The notes beneath the pieces were generated by a model, which was not told where the DNA came from, made no database searches, and was given only the letters and a program-made list of their open reading frames with translations. This document shows positions 43,701-54,742 of a stretch of 64,000 nt of DNA, piece after piece. Positions within the stretch are counted from its first letter, which is position 1, and each line of letters opens with the position of its first letter. Made by a program: the position numbers and the translations under genes. This stretch comes from Paraburkholderia silvatlantica (GTDB taxonomy: Bacteria > Pseudomonadota > Gammaproteobacteria > Burkholderiales > Burkholderiaceae): contig NZ_QEOL01000020.1 of the NCBI RefSeq assembly GCF_003096715.1, forward strand, positions 106,060-170,059. The letters run 5' to 3'.

Positions 43701-44579
43701 GTGATTCCCCGTCCATTCGAATACCACGCTCCGCAAACCTTGTCCGAGGCGTTCGCCTTGCTCGGCACACACGGCGAAACGGCGAAACTGCTCGCGGGCG
43801 GCCACAGCCTTCTGCCGATGATGAAACTGCGCTTCGCCCAGCCCGATCACCTGATCGACCTCGGCCGGCTGGCCGGACTCAAGGGCATCCGCGAAGAAAA
43901 CGGCACGCTGTGGATCGGCGCGATGACGACCGAAAACGAGCTGATCTGGTCCACGCTGCTGCAAGCGCGCTGTCCGCTCATCGTCGAGGGCGCGCGGCAG
44001 ATCGCCGACCCGCAGGTGCGCTATCGCGGCACGCTGGGCGGCGATCTTTCGCACGGCGATCCCGGCAATGACCATCCCGCGCTGATGATCGCGCTCGATG
44101 CTTCGTTCGTGCTGCAAGGCGCGGCGGGCGAGCGCGAGGTGAGCGCGGACGGCTTTTTCCTCGGCACCTATGCGACGCTGCTCTCTCCCGGCGAGATCAT
44201 GACCGGCATCCGCATTCCCGTGCCGCAGCCCGGCACCGGCTATTGCTACGCGAAGCTCAAGCGCAAGACCGGCGACTTCGCAACCGCGGCGGCGGCCGTC
44301 ACGCTGCGCCTTGGCGGCGGCCACGTCGAGCACGCGCGCATTGCTCTGACGAATGTCGGCGACACGGTGATCCGCGCGGTCGACGCCGAGCAGGCCCTGA
44401 TCGGCAAGCCATTCGATGCGCGCGCGCTCGACGAAGCGGCGCGGCTCGCGATGGCGGCGTGCAATCCGGTGGAGGATCTGCGCGGCGACGCCGACTACAA
44501 GCGTGCGATGACGGGCGAGATGACCCGCAGGGCGCTCAGTACCGCATACGAACGAGCCGCGAACCCGGCACGCCCCTGA
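43701..44579 (+). CDS. coxM: Aerobic CO dehydrogenase, medium FAD subunit CoxM
   Basis: A 292-residue flavoprotein subunit passing electrons from the Fe-S subunit to the quinone pool. FAD-binding motifs are AGGHSLLPMMKLR (about residue 33) and TLGGDLSHGDPGNDHPA (about 113). The GTG at 43701 is preferred over the GTG at 43692 because AAGGTGA (43689-43695) is properly spaced from it and CoxM proteins typically begin MIP-x-x-F-x-Y. It is first in the M-S-L order typical of cox operons and is divergent from rcoM. Confidence 0.94.
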   Translation: MIPRPFEYHAPQTLSEAFALLGTHGETAKLLAGGHSLLPMMKLRFAQPDHLIDLGRLAGLKGIREENGTLWIGAMTTENELIWSTLLQARCPLIVEGARQIADPQVRYRGTLGGDLSHGDPGNDHPALMIALDASFVLQGAAGEREVSADGFFLGTYATLLSPGEIMTGIRIPVPQPGTGYCYAKLKRKTGDFATAAAAVTLRLGGGHVEHARIALTNVGDTVIRAVDAEQALIGKPFDARALDEAARLAMAACNPVEDLRGDADYKRAMTGEMTRRALSTAYERAANPARP

Positions 44580-44611
44580 CGCAGCGACTTGACTCACGGA
44601 GAACGCGAAAA

Positions 44612-45142
44612 ATGGCCAGCAAAACCATGGTGTCGTTCAGCCTCAACGGCAGCGAGGTCGACGTCGTCGTCGAGCCGCGCGAACTGCTGATTCATACGCT
44701 GCGCGAAAAATGCCAGCACACCGGGCCGCATATCGGTTGCGAGACGTCGCATTGCGGCGCCTGCACCGTCGATTTCAACGGCATGTCCGTGAAGTCGTGC
44801 ACGCTGCTCACCGTGCAGGCACAGGGCGCGGAGGTGCGCACGGTCGAAGGGCTCGCCGAAGGCGGCGCGCTGCATGCGCTGCAGGAAGGCTTCATGCAGG
44901 AGCACGGGCTGCAATGCGGCTTCTGCACGCCCGGCATGCTGATGCGCGCGTACCGCCTGCTCCAGGAGAACCCCGCTCCGACGGAAGCGGAAATCCGCTA
45001 CTGGATGGCAGGGAACCTGTGCCGCTGCACGGGCTATCAGAACATCGTGAAGGCCGTGCAATATGCGGCGCGCAAGCTGCGCGGCGAAGCGGCCGAAACC
45101 TCGCATCCGCTCATCGAAGCGGGCGCGGTGCACGCGCACTGA
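44612..45142 (+). CDS. coxS: Aerobic CO dehydrogenase, small [2Fe-2S] subunit CoxS
   Basis: A 176-residue subunit with two [2Fe-2S] clusters. The plant-type N-terminal cluster uses Cys43, Cys48, Cys51 and Cys63 (IGCETSHCGACTVD). The C-terminal helical cluster uses Cys102, Cys105, Cys137 and Cys139 (CGFC, CRCTGY). The ATG at 44612 has GGAG ten bases upstream. It lies 32 bases after coxM and 17 before coxL. Confidence 0.95.
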   Translation: MASKTMVSFSLNGSEVDVVVEPRELLIHTLREKCQHTGPHIGCETSHCGACTVDFNGMSVKSCTLLTVQAQGAEVRTVEGLAEGGALHALQEGFMQEHGLQCGFCTPGMLMRAYRLLQENPAPTEAEIRYWMAGNLCRCTGYQNIVKAVQYAARKLRGEAAETSHPLIEAGAVHAH

Positions 45143-45159
45143 GCGCCGGGAGATCCGTC

Positions 45160-47574
<2,415 letters not shown>

Positions 47575-47604
47575 GCCGAAGCACACGCGAATGAGGAGTC
47601 CGCA

Positions 47605-48228
47605 ATGAAAGTCGTACTCGACAAGGCATTCGCGCTCGACGCGAGCGCCGAGCGCGCCTGGGCGCTGATGCAGGACATCGAGGCGGTGGCCGGCTGCATG
47701 CCGGGCGCGCAGATCACCGGGCGCGTCGACGATACGCACTACAAAGGAACCATCACGGTGCGGCTCGGGCCGGCGACGATGGCGTTCAAGGGCGACATCG
47801 AAGTGCTCGCGCTCGACGCCGCGGCGCGCAGCCTGCATCTGCTCGGCAAGGGCACGGATTCGACCGGCAGCTCGGCGGCGACGATGGATCTCACGGCCAG
47901 TGTGCAGCCCACGGGCGAGACGAGCACGCTGGCCGGCAAGAGCGAAGTGACGATGAGCGGCAAGGCCGCCGCGCTGGGCGGGCGGCTCATGGGACCGGTG
48001 TCGGAGCAGCTGCTCAAGCAGTTCGTCGCGAACTTCTCGGCGCGCCTGAGTGCCATGGCGCCGCCGCAAACCGCGACAGGCGCTGCAGAGAGCGCGGCGG
48101 ACGCACCGGTTTCCAGGGCGGCCGGGGCGCCTGCGCAAGCCACCGAGCTCAATGGCATTGCGTTTGTCTGGGCCATCGTTCGCGACTGGCTGCGCGGGCT
48201 CTTCACGCACAAGGCGCAAGGCCGCTGA
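47605..48228 (+). CDS. coxG: CO dehydrogenase accessory protein CoxG (SRPBCC fold)
   Basis: A 207-residue protein. Residues 1-145 form a CoxG/SRPBCC domain (VLDKAFALDASAERAWALMQ, MPGAQITGRVDDTHYKGTI, KSEVTMSGKAAALGGRL). An Ala/Pro-rich linker and a hydrophobic C-terminal helix (IAFVWAIVRDWLRGLF) follow. CoxG is reported to tether CO dehydrogenase to the membrane and help quinone delivery, and the C-terminal helix fits that. It is placed directly after coxL, earlier than in the Afipia (Oligotropha) coxBCMSLDEFGHIK order. Confidence 0.92.
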   Translation: MKVVLDKAFALDASAERAWALMQDIEAVAGCMPGAQITGRVDDTHYKGTITVRLGPATMAFKGDIEVLALDAAARSLHLLGKGTDSTGSSAATMDLTASVQPTGETSTLAGKSEVTMSGKAAALGGRLMGPVSEQLLKQFVANFSARLSAMAPPQTATGAAESAADAPVSRAAGAPAQATELNGIAFVWAIVRDWLRGLFTHKAQGR

Positions 48229-48236
48229 GGCACGCC

Positions 48237-49133
48237 ATGGCGCAAACCGACCGCATGCCGGACGTCCTCGCGCTGCAGGCGAAGCTCGCGGGCCACCGGT
48301 TCATCGTGGAGCGCGGCTTCGCGGCGGCGCTGCTGCTCACGCTGGAAATGCGCCGCCCGCTGCTGCTGGAGGGCGAGGCGGGCGTGGGCAAGACCGAGGT
48401 CGCGAAGGCGCTCGCGCGCCTGCTCGACGCGCCGCTGATCCGCCTGCAATGCTACGAGGGGCTCGACGCGCACGCGGCGCTCTACGAGTGGAACTATGTG
48501 CACCAGTTGCTCGCGATCAAGCTCTTCGAGCAGGACACGCGGCCGCTGCGCGACAAGGAGCACGACATCTTCTCCGAGCGCTATCTGCTCAAGCGCCCGC
48601 TGCTCGAAGCCATTACGACCACGCCCGCGCCCGTGCTGCTGATCGACGAAATCGACCGCACCGACGAGGCGTTCGAGGCCTACCTGCTCGAGTTGCTGTC
48701 GGATTTCCAGCTTTCGATTCCCGAGCTTGGCGTGATCCGCGCGACCGAGCGGCCCTATGTGATCCTCACCTCGAACGGCACGCGCGAGATCTCCGACGCG
48801 CTGCGCCGCCGCTGCCTCTACCAGTACGTCGACTACCCGTCGTTCCAGCGTGAGCTCATGATCGTGCGGGCCCAGGTTCCCGAGGTGCCCCAGGCGCTGG
48901 CGGCCCAGATCGTCGAATTCGTGCATGCGGTGCGCGAGATGGCGCTGCGCCGCAAGCCCGGCCTCGCGGAAACGCTCGACTGGGTGGCCGCGCTGCTGCG
49001 CCTTGGCGTGAGTGCGCTCGACGAGAACGGCGTGGACCGCGTGATGGATTCGCTCGCCGCGCTCGTGAAAACGCGCGAGGATCAGGCCAGTCTCACGCGG
49101 CCCGTGGTCGAAAAACTGGTGGCGTCATGCTGA
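48237..49133 (+). CDS. coxD: MoxR-type AAA ATPase CoxD
   Basis: A 298-residue AAA+ ATPase. Walker A is LEGEAGVGKTEVAKAL (about residues 43-58), Walker B is VLLIDEIDRTDEAFE (about 133-147), followed by the sensor TSNGTREISDALRRRC. CoxD is a chaperone-like ATPase needed to build the Mo-Cu site in CoxL. It starts eight bases after coxG and its end overlaps coxE by seven bases. Confidence 0.93.
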   Translation: MAQTDRMPDVLALQAKLAGHRFIVERGFAAALLLTLEMRRPLLLEGEAGVGKTEVAKALARLLDAPLIRLQCYEGLDAHAALYEWNYVHQLLAIKLFEQDTRPLRDKEHDIFSERYLLKRPLLEAITTTPAPVLLIDEIDRTDEAFEAYLLELLSDFQLSIPELGVIRATERPYVILTSNGTREISDALRRRCLYQYVDYPSFQRELMIVRAQVPEVPQALAAQIVEFVHAVREMALRRKPGLAETLDWVAALLRLGVSALDENGVDRVMDSLAALVKTREDQASLTRPVVEKLVASC

Positions 49134-50329
49134 CCGGCATCGACAGCACGGTGCATCGCGCGGCGCCGCACGATCTCGCCGGTCGCCTCGTCGCGCGCTA
49201 TGCGGGCTTCGCGGGCTGGCTGCGCGCGAACGCATTCGGCGTGACGAACGCGGACGTTGCGGCAATGCTCGAGGTGGTGCAGCGCATGGGCCAGACGGAG
49301 CGCGACGTGCTGCGCTGGAGCCTGCGTGCGCTGCTGTGCTCGCGCGCGCAGGAGTGGCGGCGCTTCGACGAACTGTTCGACGCGTACTTCCTCGCGCCGA
49401 ACCGGCGCAAGCTCGCCGAGACGCGTGCCGGCGGCGCCGGGCCGCTCGCGCGCGACGACACGGCCTGCGGGCCGGCCGATGCGAGCGAGGGCACGCCGGT
49501 TTCGCTCGCAGGCCGCGGCAATGGCGCGGCCCAGGAGGGCGCCGCCGCGAGCGAAGGCGCCACGCGCAGCGAGTCGCTGGCGCATGCGGATTTGCGCCAC
49601 CTGAACGATCGCAGCGAACTCTTCGCCATCGACGCCGCAATCCGCCGCTTCGCCCAGCGCCTGCACGGCATCCAGATGCGCCGCGAGCAACGCGCGAACC
49701 TCGGGCGCACGCTCGATCTGCACTGGACCCTCCGGCGCAGCGTCTCGCGTGGCGGGCTGCCGGTCGAGCTCGGCTGGCGGCGCAAACGCCGGCAGCGCCC
49801 GCGCATCGTCTTGCTGCTCGACGTGAGCCGCTCGATGAGCCTCTACAGCTTCTTCTTCCTGCGGCTCGCGCGCGTGCTGAGCGGGCGTTTGCCGGACGTC
49901 CACAGCTTCGTCTTCCATACGCGGCTCGTCTGCGTCGACGAAGCGCTGCGCGACCCCGATCCGCGCCGCGCCCAGGAGCGCCTGCACCTCATCTCGGAGG
50001 GCTGGGCGGGCGGGACGCGCATCGGCGAGAGTCTCGCCGCTTTCAATGCGCATTACGCGCCGCGCCTGCTGCATGCGCGGACCGCGGTCGTGATCGTCAG
50101 CGACGGCTACGACGCGGGCGACGCGGCGCAGCTCGGCGCGTCGCTTGCCGCGATCCGGCGGCGCTGCCATTCGCTCGTCTGGCTCAACCCGCTCGGCGAT
50201 CGTCCCGGGTTCGCGCCGGTCAGCGCGGGCATGCAGGCCGCGCTGCCGCATCTCGACCTGTTTGCCGGGGCCCGCGATCTCGCGAGTCTCGAACGGATCT
50301 TTCCTCCCATCCTCGAGGCGTTGCAATGA
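49127..50329 (+). CDS. coxE: von Willebrand factor A-domain protein CoxE
   Basis: A 400-residue protein. The N-terminal half is helical with a low-complexity Gly/Ala/Glu stretch at about 100-145. The C-terminal vWA domain starts with the MIDAS motif LLLDVSRSMSLYS (DxSxS) near residue 228, and later VVIVSDGYDAGDAAQL. CoxE works with CoxD in CoxL maturation. It overlaps coxD by seven bases and coxF by ATGA. Confidence 0.93.
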   Translation: MLTGIDSTVHRAAPHDLAGRLVARYAGFAGWLRANAFGVTNADVAAMLEVVQRMGQTERDVLRWSLRALLCSRAQEWRRFDELFDAYFLAPNRRKLAETRAGGAGPLARDDTACGPADASEGTPVSLAGRGNGAAQEGAAASEGATRSESLAHADLRHLNDRSELFAIDAAIRRFAQRLHGIQMRREQRANLGRTLDLHWTLRRSVSRGGLPVELGWRRKRRQRPRIVLLLDVSRSMSLYSFFFLRLARVLSGRLPDVHSFVFHTRLVCVDEALRDPDPRRAQERLHLISEGWAGGTRIGESLAAFNAHYAPRLLHARTAVVIVSDGYDAGDAAQLGASLAAIRRRCHSLVWLNPLGDRPGFAPVSAGMQAALPHLDLFAGARDLASLERIFPPILEALQ

Positions 50330-51426
50330 ATGTCCATGCCGAATCGAGCGAGACCCTCGCGGACGCCGCGGATCTGCTGCAGCTCGAGCAGCGGCTGATC
50401 GATGCAGGCGCACCGTTCGCGGTCGTCACCGTGATCCGTGCCGCGCCGCCAACCTCGACGCACGTCGGCGCCCAGGCACTGGTGGAGGCCGGCGGCGCGC
50501 TGCATGGCTGGGTCGGCGGGGGCTGCTCGCGGACGATCGTCATCGAGGCCGCGCGGGAGTCGATCCGCACGGGGCAGCCGCGGCGCGTGCGGATCAGCAA
50601 CGAGCCGGCGCCAGCCGAGGCCGAAGTCGAGGCGCATGCGATGCCGTGTGCGAGCAACGGCGCGCTGGAACTCTTCATCCAGCCCACCGTGCCCGCGCCG
50701 CTCGTGGCTGTGCTCGGCGCCACGCCCGCGGCGCAGGAAGCGTGTGTGCTCGCGCGGCGCGTCGGGTTTCGCGCGAGCCTGGCCGCCGACGTGGCGCGCG
50801 CCGGGCAGGCGGGCGTCGAAGCCGCCGCGCTGGATCGCGCCGGTACGTCGTTCGTGCTGGTCGCCACACAAGGCGAGCGCGACGAGGATGCGCTCGAAGC
50901 CGCGCTGCGCAGCGCGGCGGCGGCGGTGCTCCTGATCGCGAGTCACAGAAAGGCCGAGCGCTTGCGCGCAGCGATGCGCCTGCGCGGCATCGACGAAATC
51001 CGGCTCGCGGCGCTGCACGCCCCGGCGGGTCCGGCGATCCATGCGCACACGCCGCAGGAGATCGCACTGGGCGCCGTGGCGGGACTCGTCGCGCTGCGGC
51101 ACGAGATGCACGAGATGCACGAGACGCAAGCGACGGCCGAGGCCGCGGCGCCGCGGGCCGCGATCGCGACGGAAACCGTACCGCCGCTGCCGCCGTGCGA
51201 GGCGCTCGGCGCAGCCGTGGCAGAGGCGGGACGCTATGTGAACCCCGTCTGCGGGATGAGCGTCGAGATTGCGAAGGCGAAACATGTTCTCGACTATGGC
51301 GGACGCAAGGTGTACTTCTGTTGCGACGGCTGCAAGTCCGAGTTCGAGCGCGCCCCCGGGCGCTATCTGGACGCCGCCCCTCTCACTGCCGGTCGCCCGG
51401 ACGGCCTCCCCGCGGAGAAGCGATGA
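50326..51426 (+). CDS. coxF: CoxF: XdhC-family maturation protein fused to a YHS domain
   Basis: A 366-residue protein. The N-terminal XdhC_CoxI domain has GGALHGWVGGGCSRTIV (about residues 57-73). The middle is a Rossmann-like XdhC C-domain (VLLIASHRKAERLRAAMRL, then HTPQEIALGAVAGLVALR). After an Ala/Glu linker, residues 305-350 form a YHS domain (NPVCGMSVEIAKAKHV, VYFCCDGCKSEFERAP) with CxM and CCxxC-type cysteines that can bind a metal, possibly copper. XdhC proteins protect and insert sulfurated Mo cofactor. The YHS fusion suggests copper handling for the Mo-Cu centre; that is inference. Confidence 0.9.
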   Translation: MNVHAESSETLADAADLLQLEQRLIDAGAPFAVVTVIRAAPPTSTHVGAQALVEAGGALHGWVGGGCSRTIVIEAARESIRTGQPRRVRISNEPAPAEAEVEAHAMPCASNGALELFIQPTVPAPLVAVLGATPAAQEACVLARRVGFRASLAADVARAGQAGVEAAALDRAGTSFVLVATQGERDEDALEAALRSAAAAVLLIASHRKAERLRAAMRLRGIDEIRLAALHAPAGPAIHAHTPQEIALGAVAGLVALRHEMHEMHETQATAEAAAPRAAIATETVPPLPPCEALGAAVAEAGRYVNPVCGMSVEIAKAKHVLDYGGRKVYFCCDGCKSEFERAPGRYLDAAPLTAGRPDGLPAEKR

Positions 51427-52055
51427 GCGGCCCGGCGTTTTCGGCTGTCGTGCTCGCGGCAGGCCTGTCCACGCGCATGGAGGGGCGTCACAAGTTGTTG
51501 CTGCCGGTGGGCGGGGAGCCTGCCGTGCGGCGCGTCGTGCGCGCGATCGTTTCGGCGCGACCGGAGGAGGTCGTCGTCGTGACCGGATTCAATGGCCGGG
51601 CCGTCTTCGAAGCGCTCGACGGCCTCGACGTGCGCTTGCAGAGCAACCCGCGCTACCGGGAAGGACAGATGACGTCGGTCGCGAGCGGCGTTGCCGCGCT
51701 GCAGGCGCCGTGCGACGCCGTGATGATCTGCCTCGCCGACCAGGTGCTGCTCGAAACGGCCGACTATCGCGAACTGATCGAGGCCTACGCGTCGATGCCG
51801 TACGGTTCGATCCTGGTGCCGATGTTCGGCGGCGCGCGCGGCAATCCTGTCGTGTTCGCGTCGAGCTATTGTCCGGAGGTCGGAGGCGGACGCGTGAATC
51901 CGGGCTGCCGCAAGCTGATCGCCGGGCATGGCGGCGAGGTGTTTCTCCACGAGGCGGCGCACGATCGCTTTTGCGTCGACATGGATACCCCCGCCGACTA
52001 CCTGAGCGTCGTTGCGCGCGTGGAGGGCCGCACAGTCAGTGCGTGGCAACGCTGA
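51423..52055 (+). CDS. MobA/MocA-like nucleotidyltransferase
   Basis: A 210-residue protein with the nucleotidyltransferase start VVLAAGLSTRMEGRHKLLLP (LAAGxSxRM...K), ICLADQVLLE carrying the metal Asp, and GARGNPVVF. It resembles MocA, which makes molybdopterin cytosine dinucleotide, the exact cofactor form used by CO dehydrogenase. It is the last cox gene (ATGA overlap with coxF). Its 3' end overlaps the oppositely oriented small gene by 20 bases. Confidence 0.9.
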   Translation: MSGPAFSAVVLAAGLSTRMEGRHKLLLPVGGEPAVRRVVRAIVSARPEEVVVVTGFNGRAVFEALDGLDVRLQSNPRYREGQMTSVASGVAALQAPCDAVMICLADQVLLETADYRELIEAYASMPYGSILVPMFGGARGNPVVFASSYCPEVGGGRVNPGCRKLIAGHGGEVFLHEAAHDRFCVDMDTPADYLSVVARVEGRTVSAWQR

Positions 52056-52224
52056 CGGCGACGATTTCGTATCCGGGGTCGGCGTGCACGGACGCCGCCT
52101 TTTCGGCTTCCTCGTATGAGACGAAGGACTTGGCCCCGCCAATCTCCGGCGCCATGCCAATATCGCCGTCCTCTGCGCAGCAGAGGTACTGCTCACCAGT
52201 CTTCACCACGTAGACAGTCGTCAT
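52036..52224 (-). CDS. Small conserved-looking hypothetical protein
   Basis: A 62-residue protein with a strong GGAGGGA site seven bases before ATG 52224. It contains YLCCAEDGDIG and an alternating basic/acidic helix (SYEEAEKAASVHAD). I do not recognise a family. It converges on the nucleotidyltransferase gene with a 20-base 3' overlap. The strong ribosome site and biased composition favour a real gene. Confidence 0.6.
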   Translation of the reverse strand: MTTVYVVKTGEQYLCCAEDGDIGMAPEIGGAKSFVSYEEAEKAASVHADPGYEIVAVSVATH

Positions 52225-52473
52225 GATTCCCTCCATGGTTCGCGGGGGAACTTCCAGTCTAGCAGGTCGAGCACGCGCCCGACGGCGGGCCGATTGCCTT
52301 TACGCTATCAGCTGGAACCTTCGATTCTATTCGCTTCACGATGGACGGCAACCCTACCGTTGTTTCGAACCCAACACCGGCCTTCGTCGCCGGCAGATTT
52401 GTTCCGGATGTGCAACGATAGGCGTGCAACTCGCAGCTGTCTGAAGAGCTGGACAACCCAACGGGGAGGGTAG

Positions 52474-52767
52474 ATGAGAGAACACGCCGAGACGCTATTC
52501 GTCGCTTCCGAAGACATTGCAACCGCGTTGAACCTGCTGGAGAGCATCGAGGTCGAGGTCGGATTCGACAGCGACGATCCGGAGAGTATCGAGCAGGCGA
52601 TTCTCGCCGTCGAGGAGGCGATCGATACCCGCCTGAAGGGCCATCGCGGCGACGCACGCGTCGAATCCGCGATCCTTCGTGTCAAGTTCGACTTCCGCTG
52701 CGCGATCCTCGAACAGGCCGCGTCGGAAGATACCGATGCCATCGGCACCGTCCAGACCCTGCATTGA
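52474..52767 (+). CDS. Small acidic hypothetical protein
   Basis: A 97-residue acidic, mostly helical protein (MREHAETLFVASEDIATALN and IEQAILAVEEAIDTRL). GGGGAGG lies five bases before ATG 52474. No known domain was recognised, and no membrane or signal sequence is present. The gene is flanked by short intergenic gaps and is probably monocistronic. Confidence 0.7.
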   Translation: MREHAETLFVASEDIATALNLLESIEVEVGFDSDDPESIEQAILAVEEAIDTRLKGHRGDARVESAILRVKFDFRCAILEQAASEDTDAIGTVQTLH

Positions 52768-52979
52768 ACATCTCGGGGAATCCGGCGCCTGACTGATTCC
52801 AACGGGTGAACGGCGCCGCGCGCGGTGCGCCGCCATTCACCCGGCAACGGACTTTACATGTTGTTACCCTCGCGCAGCGGACGTCCGGGCGGGCTTTCCG
52901 TATACTGCCGCGCAATCGCCATTCCTCCCTATGCTTGTCGTGCCCGCAGCGGCGGCAATGCGAACTCACCGTGACGTTC

Positions 52980-53615
52980 ATGCTCTCTACCCAGTCCGCC
53001 CTCACCGCCGCGCTTGTCGCGGCAGCAAGTCTGTCGTTGTCCGCATGCGTTGCCCCGGGCTACACGCCGTACGGCGCGCAGCAAGGCTACCCGAGCCAAT
53101 ATGCGGCGCCTGCCCCTGCCTCTGCCCTTGCCTCTGCCTATAGCCAGCCCGCTTACGCGCAACCGGGCACCGTGCAGCAACCCGCTTACGCGCCGCCGCC
53201 TGCGCCGCAACCGCCGTATGACACGCAAAGCAACGGTCAGTACGGTGCGCAGTCCAACCCGCAATACGGCAACCCATATGGCACGCAGTACGGCACGATC
53301 GCGAGCATCCGGCCGTTGAGCAACGCCACGGGGGCTTCGGGCATCGCCGGAACCGTGGTCGGCGCGCTGGTTGGCGGCGTTCTCGGCAATCAGATCGGCG
53401 GCGGCCACGGCCGCGACGCCGCGACTGTGATCGGCGCGCTCGGCGGAGCCTATGCAGGCAACCAGATCGGCCAGCAGATGGGCCAGCCCGCAGGATTCCA
53501 GATCGACGTGCAGCTGAGCGACGGCTCAACCCGCGCTTTCAACGTGCCGACGCCCGGCGACCTGCGCCCCGGCGACCGCGTGCAGGTCAACGGCAGCCAG
53601 CTTGCGCGCTACTGA
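52980..53615 (+). CDS. Glycine-zipper outer-membrane lipoprotein
   Basis: A 211-residue lipoprotein with a signal peptide ending in the lipobox LSAC (Cys near 24). A Tyr/Gln/Pro/Ala-rich low-complexity part (about 25-105) follows, then a glycine-zipper 2TM region (GIAGTVVGALVGGVLGNQIG, then GALGGAYAGNQIGQQMG) and a small beta domain (VQLSDGSTRAFNVP) near the end. It resembles 17-kDa surface antigens and SlyB/OsmB-type envelope proteins. ATG 52980 is assumed from the signal peptide; a GTG three codons upstream is an alternative. Confidence 0.88.
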   Translation: MLSTQSALTAALVAAASLSLSACVAPGYTPYGAQQGYPSQYAAPAPASALASAYSQPAYAQPGTVQQPAYAPPPAPQPPYDTQSNGQYGAQSNPQYGNPYGTQYGTIASIRPLSNATGASGIAGTVVGALVGGVLGNQIGGGHGRDAATVIGALGGAYAGNQIGQQMGQPAGFQIDVQLSDGSTRAFNVPTPGDLRPGDRVQVNGSQLARY

Positions 53616-53678
53616 TTCCGGCGGGTATCGCATACCTGAAGGCATCCTGAATATCTTGCCGGCGTGGATCGGCGCGGA

Positions 53679-54611
53679 CTACTGCGCGATCTGCTGACGC
53701 TGATATTCGTCGTGCTTCATTTGCATGTAGTCGGCGCGGCTGACCTCGTGCAACTGCCGCGGATACTGTTCGGTGGCATCGAACCACTCAGCGAGGCGTT
53801 TGTCGAGGCGGGCGCCGGGCGGGCTGGAAAGCGCATCGAGATACGCCTGAATAGCGAGGTAATAGCGCATGGTATTGCGTTCGACCAGACCGCGCACGCC
53901 GCCGATGTATCGCGTCTCGTTCGTCGACGGATCGAGGGTCGTGGAAAAGCCGACTTTATCGCTGCCTATCGTCGCCAGATAGGCTTTCATGGCCAGCCGT
54001 CCCGCCGTACCGTAACCGTAGGCATAAGTCAGATGAATAAAGGTGCGGTCGTCGCCCACGGGTATGGCCTCCAGCACGATCCGGTAGTCTTTCGTGCTTA
54101 GCGGACCCGTGGCGGCGGAGAGTTCCACGCGAAAATAGTCAGGGCTGCTCACTGCCTGGTGCCAGGCGAATTGCACGCGGTAGGACGAGGAAAGCGATTC
54201 CTCGGTTTTCTTGCCGATATTCACCGCGAGAACCGTACCGCTCGCGCTGGTCGAGGCATGGCAGTACTTGATGTTCAAGTGCAGGATCAGCACGTCGCAC
54301 CAGTTCGCGGGCCCCTGAGCCGGGTGGTTGAGCGTGTCGTTGACCGTCGCGAAAGGGAAGTTGACGACACCGTAAATATCGCCTTTGAGCGCAGATGGCA
54401 ACTCCTGCGATTCGAGGTACAGCGGTCGCTGAAACGGGTTTTGCGCGAGTTGCTGCGTGAGACTTTGGTACTTTTCGCGCAGGCTCGTCGCGCTGGCGTC
54501 CGGTTGCGCGAAAGCGCCCTGGCCCAGCAAGCAGAGCGCCGCGGTCATCGCGGCCATCCAACACAGGCGCGTGCGCCGGATTCCCGATGTGAATCTGGCA
54601 AGCGTACTCAT
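53679..54611 (-). CDS. Exported protein of unknown function
   Basis: A 310-residue protein with a signal peptide (about residues 1-36, MAAMTAALCLLGQGAFAQ) and a mature domain of mixed strands and helices. It has a pair of cysteines (NWCDVLILHLNIKYCHA) likely to form a disulfide. The phrase YRIVLEAIPVGDDRTFIHLTY suggests a lipid-binding (START-like) curved sheet, but this is only an impression. ATG 54611 is preferred to the upstream in-frame codon because AGGAAGG precedes it and the signal peptide follows. Confidence 0.8.
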   Translation of the reverse strand: MSTLARFTSGIRRTRLCWMAAMTAALCLLGQGAFAQPDASATSLREKYQSLTQQLAQNPFQRPLYLESQELPSALKGDIYGVVNFPFATVNDTLNHPAQGPANWCDVLILHLNIKYCHASTSASGTVLAVNIGKKTEESLSSSYRVQFAWHQAVSSPDYFRVELSAATGPLSTKDYRIVLEAIPVGDDRTFIHLTYAYGYGTAGRLAMKAYLATIGSDKVGFSTTLDPSTNETRYIGGVRGLVERNTMRYYLAIQAYLDALSSPPGARLDKRLAEWFDATEQYPRQLHEVSRADYMQMKHDEYQRQQIAQ

Positions 54612-54742
54612 GGCCTTCCTCCCGTTTTGGCTGCGTGTGAACTGCATCGATCCGACTACCCATTTGGGTGGTGCGCGCCGCCGGTCCTTCTGTCATTGTG
54701 AACCACACGAATTGTGGACCCACGATTGGCAGGAGACTTGCA

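Noticed and set aside
42661..43770. 369-codon minus-strand frame overlapping rcoM
   Set aside because: It is a shifted reading of rcoM. The RcoM frame has full PAS and LytTR domains with haem ligands in place.
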